From contig CANJYC010000137.1 of NCBI GenBank assembly GCA_947478985.1, positions 1 through 5,716 of the forward strand: a stretch of DNA of 5,716 nt, given 5' to 3'. Source of the DNA: Acidobacteriota bacterium. GTDB taxonomy: Bacteria > Acidobacteriota > Vicinamibacteria > Vicinamibacterales > UBA2999. Below, piece after piece: positions 1-5,716 of this stretch (positions are counted from its first letter, which is position 1; the number at the start of each line of letters is the position of its first letter). The position numbers and the translations under genes were made by a program. The notes under the pieces were generated by a model. That model was not told the DNA's origin. It made no database searches and was given only the letters and a program-made list of their open reading frames with translations.

Positions 1-257
1 CGCAGACATTACTGGTGGCGGGCCTGCCAGTGCCCGCCGAACAGCCGGTGGCCGAAGCGGCCCGGCTTCTCCACGACCACGACATCCTGCAAGTGACCTT
101 CATCGGAGAGCCATCGACCGACGCGGTGCACGGCCTGCTGAAGCTGCTGAGCGCCGATCCCGACGAACTGCGGCGGACCGGCGGGCCGGCCAGGGCCTGG
201 GACGCCACCGGCATCTCGTCAATTGCCATCGAACAAATCGACTACGAGAGCATTCTC
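1..257 (+). other. Shared N-terminal module, second half only (in HEAT protein 1)
   Basis: Remnant of the module that also heads the two downstream proteins. Seen here: a helix before 'LLHDHDILQVTF', then a helix, then the closing strand 'ATGISSIAIEQIDYESIL'. The matching parts of the HD-GYP protein are 'LRDREIEKITF' and 'ANGIRRIVVGKLAIED'; those of HEAT protein 2 are 'LLHERLIGALRV' and 'ATGRGRFEIREIDYAEVL'. The first half, with the expected LY-x(3)-HP signature, would lie left of the window. Boundaries are approximate and come from alignment by eye. Confidence 0.6.
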
Positions 258-2048
258 GAAGATAAGGCGGTGCAGACGCCGGCCGCCCGCCGCGACGATG
301 TCTGGAAATCGATCGTCAACTCCGTGGTCAGCGGGCAGGGGGCCTTCGATGAGGCGCAGCAGCAGCGCCTGCTCGACATCGCAGGCAGTGTCTACGACAT
401 CGGCGACCTCGCGAATGCGGTTGCCGCGCCCAAGTGCAACATGGACGGCTCGCCGCTCATCACGGCGCAGGCGGCCACCGTCCTCGCCGTGTTCCGCCAC
501 CTGGCCGGCATCGTGAACGTGATGGAACCCGAGCGCATCAACTCCGCCATGCGCAACATGGCCTCATCGACGGGCATGCTCGACCCGAACGTCGTCTTGA
601 AGATGCTGCAGTCGGATGACGGGACGCAGGATGTCTCGATCGTCGAGGCGATTACCGCGTCGTTCGACGACGAGAAGGTGGCGCAACTGCTGGCCACTGC
701 GATGGCGCGCGACGGCCGGGCGACGGCCCGGCTGGCGCAGGTGTTCGACACCATTGCCCCGGATGAAGACCGGAAGCGGCGGGTCCTGACGAGGGCCCAC
801 TCGATGCTCAGCGAGCAGGATTTCGGCAAGTCCGGCCAGTTCAAGGCGGCCTGGGCGTCGATGGAAGCACTCCTGCTCAACTATGACGAGACGCCATTTG
901 TCTCGGCGGCCTACCAGGCATCGCTCGAAGGGGCCGGCGCCCGCGCCGACCTGCTCGTCAATCGAGGCCTTCCGCCCGAGATGCCGGAATGGATCGAATC
1001 CCTCGGGGAAGCCAACGTCCGCGCGCTCTCCGTCGTCCTCATGACCGACCTGCTCCGCCTTGAGGAAGACCCGGCACGGGCGGCCGACTTGCTGCGCGAC
1101 CTCGTGGTACTGCTGGACGATCTTTTCCTCGCAGGCGACTTCGACAGCGCCCTGCTCGTGTTGCGGGAACTGAAGCAGGCCAGCACCGGCACGATTGCCC
1201 CGGCGGAGGCGCGCGCCGCTCTGGCCGCGGCAGGCGAACTGGCCGGCCTGCGTGATGCGGCTGGCATGCTCGCGGACTTCGACGCAGCAACCCGAAAGGC
1301 ATTCACGGAATGCTGCGAGCTGGTTGGACCGACCGCGATCCGCGCGCTCCATCCGGTGCTCCAGAGTGAGCAGGAGACGCCGATCTATCGGCAGGCACGC
1401 GACCTGGCGGTGGGCTTCGGTGCCGCCGCCGTGCCCCATCTGGTGGGGCTGGCGGACGACGCGCGATGGTTTGTGCAGCGCAATGCCGCAACGCTCCTGG
1501 GCCTGACGCGCAGTGCCGCCGCGGTCCCCACGCTTCAGGCCCTGCTGCGGCGCAATGATCCGCGCGTGCTCGCAGCCGCGGTGTCCTCGCTCGCAGGCAT
1601 CGAGGACCCGACAGCCTCACGTGCGATTCAGACCGTGCTGCGCGCCTCGTCTGGGAGTTATCGCGCCGCCGTAATCGATGCGCTCGTCGCCGGGCGCGAT
1701 CCGCGCGTCGTGCCGATGCTGGGACAGATTCTGGAAGAGACCGACCCGTTCGGCGAGGATCACCAGGTGGTCCTCGACACACTGAGCGCCGTGCAGCGTC
1801 TCGGCCACGAGCAGGCCGTGCGAGCGGTTGCACTGCTGATGTCGCGAAAGAAGTTCCTCTTCGGCCGCGCGAAGGCGCGCGCGTTCAAGACCGCATCTGT
1901 TCAGGCCCTGGTCGCGATCGGCACGACCACTGCAAAGGCGGCACTCCTTGAGGCGTCGCGGTCGGGCGACCGCCTTCTGAAGTCCGTCATTCGCGCGCAT
2001 CCGGTTCCGCCAGGCGCAGAACACGGCGCATCGGAGAGACGGGCATGA
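1..2048 (+). CDS. HEAT-repeat protein 1, 5'-truncated by window edge
   Basis: Large, apparently cytoplasmic, all-helical protein with no catalytic motif that I can recognise; the likely role is a protein-interaction scaffold. The reading frame is open to the left edge (codons from base 3: cag aca tta ctg), so the GTG at 15 is not the true start. Aligned on a shared IDY motif, the paralogue at 3394-5631 has about 84 more N-terminal residues. Counting residues from GTG 15: about 1-81 is the second half of the N-terminal module shared with both downstream proteins (D-I-L-Q-V-T-F strand near 23-29, Q-I-D-Y-E-S-I-L at 74-81). Residues about 90-455 are a helical middle region, colinear with the paralogue. 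Residues about 455-665 are HEAT-like repeats, clearest at G-F-G-A-A-A-V-P-H-L (467-476) and the following D-D-A-R-W-F-V-Q-R-N-A block. The last repeat contains a basic stretch (S-R-K-K-F-L-F-G-R-A-K-A-R). The stop overlaps the next start as ATGA. The HEAT assignment is fairly firm; the function is unknown. Confidence 0.85.
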   Translation, partial: QTLLVAGLPVPAEQPVAEAARLLHDHDILQVTFIGEPSTDAVHGLLKLLSADPDELRRTGGPARAWDATGISSIAIEQIDYESILEDKAVQTPAARRDDVWKSIVNSVVSGQGAFDEAQQQRLLDIAGSVYDIGDLANAVAAPKCNMDGSPLITAQAATVLAVFRHLAGIVNVMEPERINSAMRNMASSTGMLDPNVVLKMLQSDDGTQDVSIVEAITASFDDEKVAQLLATAMARDGRATARLAQVFDTIAPDEDRKRRVLTRAHSMLSEQDFGKSGQFKAAWASMEALLLNYDETPFVSAAYQASLEGAGARADLLVNRGLPPEMPEWIESLGEANVRALSVVLMTDLLRLEEDPARAADLLRDLVVLLDDLFLAGDFDSALLVLRELKQASTGTIAPAEARAALAAAGELAGLRDAAGMLADFDAATRKAFTECCELVGPTAIRALHPVLQSEQETPIYRQARDLAVGFGAAAVPHLVGLADDARWFVQRNAATLLGLTRSAAAVPTLQALLRRNDPRVLAAAVSSLAGIEDPTASRAIQTVLRASSGSYRAAVIDALVAGRDPRVVPMLGQILEETDPFGEDHQVVLDTLSAVQRLGHEQAVRAVALLMSRKKFLFGRAKARAFKTASVQALVAIGTTTAKAALLEASRSGDRLLKSVIRAHPVPPGAEHGASERRA
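2033..2048 (+). promoter_or_regulatory. Ribosome binding site and ATGA stop/start overlap, gene 1 to gene 2
   Basis: A GGAGAG Shine-Dalgarno-like run at 2033-2038 sits six bases before the ATG at 2045. The TGA stop of the upstream gene (2046-2048) overlaps that ATG. This supports 2045 as the start and suggests translational coupling. It is the best ribosome binding site in the window. Confidence 0.75.
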
Positions 2049-3397
2049 GCCAGAACCCAGACGAACTCGTCCGCAGGCTGGCCGCCGCCGTTCGCGCCAG
2101 CGAGCTGTACGCGGCACAGCACCCGCTCCTGCAGCGCTCGGTTCAGGCGCTTGCCGCCGCCATTGCCGCGCACCTGTCCGGCGCCTCCACCGTCATCATC
2201 GGTTTCATCGGCGACGACGTCGTGGTCAACGACACGCGGCTGGGCAAAGGATCCGCGTCGCTCACCGGCTTCGTGCGCGGCCTGCGCGACAGGGAGATTG
2301 AGAAGATCACCTTCCATCGCGGCGTCACACAGGAGGAGCTCCAGGCGTTTCTCGGGGAGCTGGCTGTCAAACGCGCCGGCACCCCGCTGGCCGATCGGAT
2401 GAGCGCCAACGGCATCCGGCGCATCGTCGTCGGTAAGCTGGCCATCGAAGACGTTGGCGATGACCAGGTCGGTATCGACGCGGCGCGGAAGGTCTACGGC
2501 AACGCCGTCACCTCGGCCGAGTCGCTCTGGCAGCAGGCCAAGTCCGGTGACAAGCCGGACCCAGAGACGGCACGCAAGATCATCGACAGCCTCGCGAACA
2601 TCGTGAACCAGGACCGCACGTCGCTGATGGCCCTGACGGCGATGAAAAAATACGACAACTACACGTTTACGCACATGGTGAACGTGGCGGCGTTGTCGAT
2701 GGCGCAGGCGCGCGCACTGAACCTCGAGGGACCGCTGCTTCGCGAATTCGGATTCGCGGCGCTGATGCATGACATCGGGAAGGTGAACACACCGCTCGAG
2801 CTGCTCAACAAGCCCGGCAAGCTGACCGGCAGCGAGTTCAAGGAGATGAAGCAGCACGTCGTCGACGGCGCGCACATCCTCCGGCGCACGCCCGAGATGC
2901 CGGCGCTGGCACCTGTCGTGGCCTTCGAGCATCACCTCAAGCAGGATCTCAGCGGCTACCCGGAGAACATCGGACACCGGAAGCTGAACCTGTGCACGAT
3001 GATTGTCAGCATCGCCGACGTCTTCGACGCGCTGCGCAGCAACCGCCCCTATCGAGAGGGTCTCGCGACTTCTCGCATCCGATCGATCATGGGCGAGCAG
3101 GGCAACCCGGCGTTCAACCAGCCGCTGCTGCGCCGGTTCGTGAACATGATGGGACTGTTCCCCATCGGCACGATTGTCAGGCTCAACACCGAAGAAGTCG
3201 GCGTCGTCACCGCCGAGCACCCCGAGGACCCGTTCAGGCCGCAGGTGAAGATTCTGTTCACCTCGCGCGGTGAGCGGATGGAGACCCCGCTGCTGGCCAA
3301 TACGTGGGAACGCGATTCGCGCGGTGCCTTCCCGCGCGCCGTCGTCGAGTCGGTCGATCCGGACTCGGTGGAACTCGATCCGCTGACCGTCCTGTGA
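2045..3397 (+). CDS. HD-GYP domain phosphohydrolase with shared N-terminal module
   Basis: 450-residue cytoplasmic protein, probably a cyclic-dinucleotide (c-di-GMP type) phosphodiesterase or a degenerate sensor derived from one. Residues about 5-136 are the module shared with the neighbouring HEAT proteins (LVRRL, L-Y-A-A-Q-H-P at 21-27). Residues about 140-200 are a helical linker. Residues about 200-340 are the HD-GYP domain: H210 (H-M-V-N-V), the H242-D243-I-G-K246 core, H271 in Q-H-V-V-D-G, H296-H297, G304-Y305-P306, D325 in I-A-D-V-F-D-A-L, and R-P-Y-R at 334-337. All the usual metal-binding His/Asp positions appear present. The canonical HHExxDGxGYP motif is altered to HHLKQDLSGYP: Glu is replaced by Leu298 and the Gly after Asp by Leu302. 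The position four before the first His is Tyr206, not the Glu used by trinuclear-iron members, so a binuclear site is more likely. Residues about 366-415 resemble the small beta-rich tail of many HD-GYP proteins (F-P-I-G-T-I-V-R-L). There is no receiver, PAS or GGDEF domain. The start is supported by a good ribosome binding site. The fold is firm; activity and substrate are inferred. Confidence 0.93.
   Translation: MSQNPDELVRRLAAAVRASELYAAQHPLLQRSVQALAAAIAAHLSGASTVIIGFIGDDVVVNDTRLGKGSASLTGFVRGLRDREIEKITFHRGVTQEELQAFLGELAVKRAGTPLADRMSANGIRRIVVGKLAIEDVGDDQVGIDAARKVYGNAVTSAESLWQQAKSGDKPDPETARKIIDSLANIVNQDRTSLMALTAMKKYDNYTFTHMVNVAALSMAQARALNLEGPLLREFGFAALMHDIGKVNTPLELLNKPGKLTGSEFKEMKQHVVDGAHILRRTPEMPALAPVVAFEHHLKQDLSGYPENIGHRKLNLCTMIVSIADVFDALRSNRPYREGLATSRIRSIMGEQGNPAFNQPLLRRFVNMMGLFPIGTIVRLNTEEVGVVTAEHPEDPFRPQVKILFTSRGERMETPLLANTWERDSRGAFPRAVVESVDPDSVELDPLTVL
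2057..2452 (+). other. Shared N-terminal module, complete copy (in HD-GYP protein)
   Basis: Residues about 5-136. Seen in order: helix L-V-R-R-L-A-A-A-V-R-A-S-E-L-Y with the H-P at 26-27, a second helix to about 44, strands V-I-I-G-F-I-G and D-V-V-V-N-D around 50-63, a helix, the strand E-I-E-K-I-T-F at 84-90, the helix V-T-Q-E-E-L-Q-A-F-L, and a closing strand G-I-R-R-I-V-V. The alternating helix/strand pattern matches the start of HEAT protein 2. I know of no family name for it, and the function is unknown. Confidence 0.65.
2642..3064 (+). other. HD-GYP catalytic domain with altered HHE/DG motif
   Basis: Residues about 200-340 of the protein at 2045-3397. The ordered metal-ligand series H210, H242-D243, H271, H296-H297 and D325 is intact, with Lys246 after HDIG and the GYP triplet kept. 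Two conserved positions of HHExxDGxGYP are changed to Leu. The domain recognition rests on five separate motifs in the correct order and spacing. Confidence 0.9.
3394..3397 (+). promoter_or_regulatory. GTGA stop/start overlap, gene 2 to gene 3
   Basis: The GTG at 3394-3396 overlaps the TGA stop at 3395-3397. No purine-rich ribosome binding site lies at normal distance; the nearest, GGTGGA at 3367-3372, is about 21 bases upstream. Initiation here would therefore depend on re-initiation by ribosomes finishing the HD-GYP gene. In-frame ATGs at 3427 and 3454 are alternatives, and neither has a better site. Confidence 0.5.
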
Positions 3398-5631
3398 CCG
3401 CGGCAGACTGGCCCACGACGCGCACTATGCCCTCACCACCGGTGACCGAACCCATGCCGCCGCCGCAGGCCGCGGCGCTCACCGAGTTCGCGCGGACCTG
3501 CAAAGCCGCGGTGCGGGCGGTCGCGTTGTACCCAGGTACGCATCCCGCCATCCAGGCCTCGCTCGCCCGGGTCGTGGCCTCAGCCGGACGCCTGACTGGC
3601 GATGCGGACGTCACGCTGGAGGTGCATCCCAACGCGATCGTGATCGATGCCCGCACCGCCGCCCGCCCGGATCCGGCGATTGCCGAACTCGCCGCGCTGC
3701 TACACGAACGGCTCATTGGTGCGCTGCGCGTCGGGCGAGGGGCGGGCGTGGACGACTGGCTCGCCCTGCTCCTGCTCCTGAGCCGCGCCCCGGAGGACCT
3801 CGCCCTCGAAGGAGGTATCGCCAAGGCATGGACCGCGACGGGCCGTGGCCGCTTCGAGATCCGTGAGATCGACTACGCCGAGGTCCTGCGCGAACGGGCG
3901 GGCGGGGAATCGGCGGACTGGAGCGGCATCATCGCCCACTGCCTGGAGGGAGGCGCGGCGCAGCTTGACGAAGGCATGCTCGCCTCGATGATCGACACCT
4001 TCGGTGACGCCACGCGACTCACCGCGTTCATCGATACGCTGCACGCGACCGGTGCCAGGGGCGGTGTCTCCATGGGCGCACGTGCGGCGGCACTGCTCCA
4101 GATCCTCGAGCGTACGCTCGATGCGGCGGGCAATCGCGGCCACCAGGAGACCGAACGGATCCTTGACACCGTCGCCCACGCCGCCTGCCAGCTGACGCCG
4201 GACATGATGCTGGCGCTTGTCGCCGGAGCCCGATCGACCGGAGCGACTGAGGAGCGAACGCTGACAGGTATCGTCACACGCATGGGCGATCACGGGATTG
4301 CCGCGTTCGTCGCCAACTCCGTCGTGGCCGAGCACGGCGCCACCGAGCGGCTGGCGCAGGCCTTTCAGGTCCTCGTCCCTGACGCCGACAATCAGGAGCG
4401 ACTGCTCGGCCTCGCGAAGGGCGAAGCGGCCCGATCCCCGCTTGGTGACGACAGCGGCTTTGAAGACCTCTGGCAGTCGGCCGCCGGCATGCTCACGTCG
4501 TACTCCGACCGGAACTTCGTGTCCGAGGATTACGGGCGGGAGCTGTCGGGCGCGCGAACGCAGGCGCTTGAGGTTGATCGCGTCTCCGACGATCCGCCCG
4601 ACCGCGTCCACGCCTGGCTCGCCACGGTGGCGGATACGGCGGTCCGGCAGCTCGACGTGACGCTGATCCTCGACCTGCTGCGCATCGAGACCGATGCCAC
4701 CCACTGGCGTGGCATCGCATCGGTGGCAGTGGCTGAGGTGGAGCGACGCACGACGCTCGGTGAGATTGCCGATGCGCTGCGACTGACCGAGGCCATCTCC
4801 GCCGACCCGGGGATGCTCGACGCGCTCGCGGGTGGCCTCCTCGTACGTCATATCGTGACCTACCTCAGGAAGGCCGATGAGAACGACGTGGAACCGCTCA
4901 ATCGCCTCTGCCATGCCATCGGCCCCAGAATCGCCAAGCCGCTCGCCGAGGCCCTGGCCATTGAAGAGAACAATCGCGCCGTCCGCCGGCTGCGCGAACT
5001 GCTCCTGGGCTTCGGCGCCGCCGGTCGCCAGTCCGTCGAGCAGTTGAAAACGTCGCCGAACCCTGCCGTGCGACGAATGGCCATTGATCTGCTGCGGATC
5101 TTCGGCGGCCGCGAGGCGCTGCCGGAACTGGCCTCCATGCTGGATGACGCGGATCCGCAGGTGCAACGCGAATCGATCCGCGCCATCGTGCAGATCGGTA
5201 CGAATGAAGCCTATGCGGTCCTCGAGCGCGCACTCGTCGCCGGAAGCACCTCCCGCGAGACGGTGCTGCAGGAGCTGGTCAGCCTGCGCGACGACAAGGC
5301 GCTGCCGCTGCTCTGCTACGTCCTCAAGCACACGGCCCCGCGCGGCACCCTGGTGGACGTGCACAAGCAGATCATCGAGGCCATCGGCAGTCTCAATACG
5401 CACCCCGAATCCACGCGGACGCTGAAAGAGGTGCTCTATCGCGGCGAGTGGTGGGCCCCCTCCCGGACGGCTGCGTTGCGATCGGCCGCCGCGACCGCGC
5501 TCCGCCGCATCGGCTCGGTGGACACGCGCGCCGTGCTGGAGGAGGCGGCGGCCCGTGGCAGCCGCGGTGTCCGCAGCGCCGCGCGGGCGCAGCTCGCCCT
5601 GGGCGCGCCACGGGAGCGCGCGCGGTCGTGA
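3394..5631 (+). CDS. HEAT-repeat protein 2, paralogue of gene 1
   Basis: 745 residues from GTG 3394, or 734 from ATG 3427. I chose 3394 because it makes the same four-base overlap as the other junctions and avoids a long overlap with the HD-GYP gene. The start remains uncertain: residues 1-27 are Pro-rich and the conserved module begins near residue 26. Residues about 26-165 are the shared N-terminal module (A-L-Y-P-G-T-H-P at 44-51, E-I-D-Y-A-E-V-L at 158-165). Residues about 170-535 are a helical middle region with F-V-S-E-D-Y and D-L-L-R-I-E matching F-V-S-A-A-Y and D-L-L-R-L-E in gene 1. Residues about 539-740 are HEAT repeats (F-G-A-A at 540-543, then N-P-A-V-R-R-M-A, D-P-Q-V-Q-R-E-S, and a final S-R-G-V-R-S-A-A-R). 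The best-matching HEAT block is only about a quarter identical to gene 1, so the duplication is old. No catalytic residues, signal peptide or membrane helix are seen. The likely role is a cytoplasmic scaffold, possibly partnering an HD-GYP protein; this is inference. Confidence 0.88.
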   Translation: MTAADWPTTRTMPSPPVTEPMPPPQAAALTEFARTCKAAVRAVALYPGTHPAIQASLARVVASAGRLTGDADVTLEVHPNAIVIDARTAARPDPAIAELAALLHERLIGALRVGRGAGVDDWLALLLLLSRAPEDLALEGGIAKAWTATGRGRFEIREIDYAEVLRERAGGESADWSGIIAHCLEGGAAQLDEGMLASMIDTFGDATRLTAFIDTLHATGARGGVSMGARAAALLQILERTLDAAGNRGHQETERILDTVAHAACQLTPDMMLALVAGARSTGATEERTLTGIVTRMGDHGIAAFVANSVVAEHGATERLAQAFQVLVPDADNQERLLGLAKGEAARSPLGDDSGFEDLWQSAAGMLTSYSDRNFVSEDYGRELSGARTQALEVDRVSDDPPDRVHAWLATVADTAVRQLDVTLILDLLRIETDATHWRGIASVAVAEVERRTTLGEIADALRLTEAISADPGMLDALAGGLLVRHIVTYLRKADENDVEPLNRLCHAIGPRIAKPLAEALAIEENNRAVRRLRELLLGFGAAGRQSVEQLKTSPNPAVRRMAIDLLRIFGGREALPELASMLDDADPQVQRESIRAIVQIGTNEAYAVLERALVAGSTSRETVLQELVSLRDDKALPLLCYVLKHTAPRGTLVDVHKQIIEAIGSLNTHPESTRTLKEVLYRGEWWAPSRTAALRSAAATALRRIGSVDTRAVLEEAAARGSRGVRSAARAQLALGAPRERARS
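3469..3888 (+). other. Shared N-terminal module, complete copy (in HEAT protein 2)
   Basis: Residues about 26-165, counted from GTG 3394. The L-Y-x(3)-H-P signature is at residues 45-51. The strands are V-T-L-E-V-H-P-N-A-I-V-I-D near 73-85, followed by the helix A-I-A-E-L-A-A-L-L-H-E-R, a long Leu-rich helix (W-L-A-L-L-L-L-L) and the closing strand R-F-E-I-R-E-I-D-Y. This copy bridges the other two: its first half aligns with the HD-GYP protein, and its second half aligns with HEAT protein 1. Confidence 0.65.
5612..5631 (+). promoter_or_regulatory. Possible ribosome binding site and GTGA overlap, gene 3 to gene 4
   Basis: GGGAG at 5612-5616 lies 11 bases before the GTG at 5628, which overlaps the TGA stop at 5629-5631. 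The spacing is a little long. The ATG at 5637 is an in-frame alternative that would give an N-terminus beginning MSR, like the MSQ start of the HD-GYP gene, but it lies 20 bases from the GGGAG. Confidence 0.45.
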
Positions 5632-5716
5632 GCGCCATGTCCCGCGCACAGGCCGCCGAAGCACTGGTCCGCCGGCTGGCGTCGGCCTTCCGTAGTGCCC
5701 AGCTCTATGCGCCCGC
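5628..5716 (+). CDS. Start of a fourth gene, probable second HD-GYP protein (3'-truncated)
   Basis: Only 29 codons are visible, starting at GTG 5628 (or ATG 5637) and open to the right edge. The segment A-L-V-R-R-L-A-S-A-F-R-S-A-Q-L-Y-A matches E-L-V-R-R-L-A-A-A-V-R-A-S-E-L-Y-A of the HD-GYP protein at 2045-3397. Eleven of 19 aligned residues are identical, counted by eye over a slightly longer stretch. The first helix of the shared module is therefore present. Its close match to the HD-GYP copy rather than the HEAT copies, and its place after a HEAT gene, suggest another HD-GYP protein. The effector domain itself is outside the window, so that part is a prediction. Confidence 0.7.
   Translation, partial: MSAMSRAQAAEALVRRLASAFRSAQLYAP

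Noticed and set aside
15..17. GTG at 15 as the true start of the first gene
   Set aside because: The frame is open to the left edge, and the paralogue has about 84 further N-terminal residues including the first half of the shared module, so the gene begins outside the window.
1413..2036. HEAT block read as a phycobilisome lyase-like or PBS-lyase enzyme
   Set aside because: PBS-lyase HEAT-like profiles commonly match such repeats, but nothing here suggests bilin chemistry. A scaffold role is the safer reading.
2644..2651. A6 run in the HD-GYP gene as a slippage or programmed frameshift site
   Set aside because: It encodes M-K-K-Y in frame just before the first HD-GYP motif, the frame continues intact on both sides, and no downstream structure or useful alternative frame is evident.
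1901..3220. Open frame of 439 codons on the minus strand opposite the HD-GYP gene
   Set aside because: It crosses the junction of two real + strand genes and lies opposite a clear HD-GYP domain. Its composition is low-information (many His, Arg, Val) with no family signature.
3304..3393. Thirty-codon upstream extension of HEAT protein 2
   Set aside because: It would overlap the HD-GYP coding region by more than 90 bases. Its residues are Arg-rich and unlike the module start, and the GTG at 3394 fits the overlap pattern of the other junctions.
3700..5664. Open frame of 654 codons on the minus strand opposite HEAT protein 2
   Set aside because: The translation is rich in Arg, Gly and His with no recognisable domain, and it runs antisense to a gene with clear paralogy. 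Long antisense open frames are expected where third codon positions are mostly G or C.

Overview
The window is a GC-rich, wall-to-wall coding segment (GC in the 60s to low 70s percent by eye). It carries two complete genes and two genes cut by the window edges, all on the + strand. Each stop codon overlaps the next start by four bases (ATGA or GTGA), so this is almost certainly part of one operon. There is no intergenic space. I see no RNA gene, mobile element, CRISPR array, terminator or promoter. The host is probably a GC-rich free-living bacterium with large signalling families, such as an Acidobacteriota (Vicinamibacteria-like) or myxobacteria-like lineage. That placement is an inference from composition and gene style only.

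Layout: (1) 1-2048, the 3' part of a large HEAT-repeat protein whose true start lies left of the window; (2) 2045-3397, a 450-residue HD-GYP-type phosphohydrolase; (3) 3394-5631, a second large HEAT-repeat protein that is a colinear, strongly diverged paralogue of gene 1; (4) 5628 to the edge, the first 29 codons of a gene whose N-terminus closely resembles that of the HD-GYP gene. The order is therefore HEAT, HD-GYP, HEAT, probable HD-GYP: a tandem repetition of a two-gene unit.

The most interesting feature is a shared N-terminal module of about 130 residues. It has an amphipathic helix ending in LY-x(3)-HP, a beta strand pair, a second helix with a 'D-x-I-x-x-(I/V)-T-F' type strand, and a closing beta strand. 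It is visible in the HD-GYP protein and in HEAT protein 2. Its second half is visible in HEAT protein 1, and its first helix in gene 4. The same module thus heads two unrelated effector architectures, a helical scaffold and a (putative) cyclic-dinucleotide hydrolase, encoded side by side. A reasonable but unproven model is that the module is a common docking, dimerisation or sensing element that brings each HEAT scaffold together with its HD-GYP partner in the cytoplasm. None of the proteins shows a signal peptide or membrane segment in the part visible.
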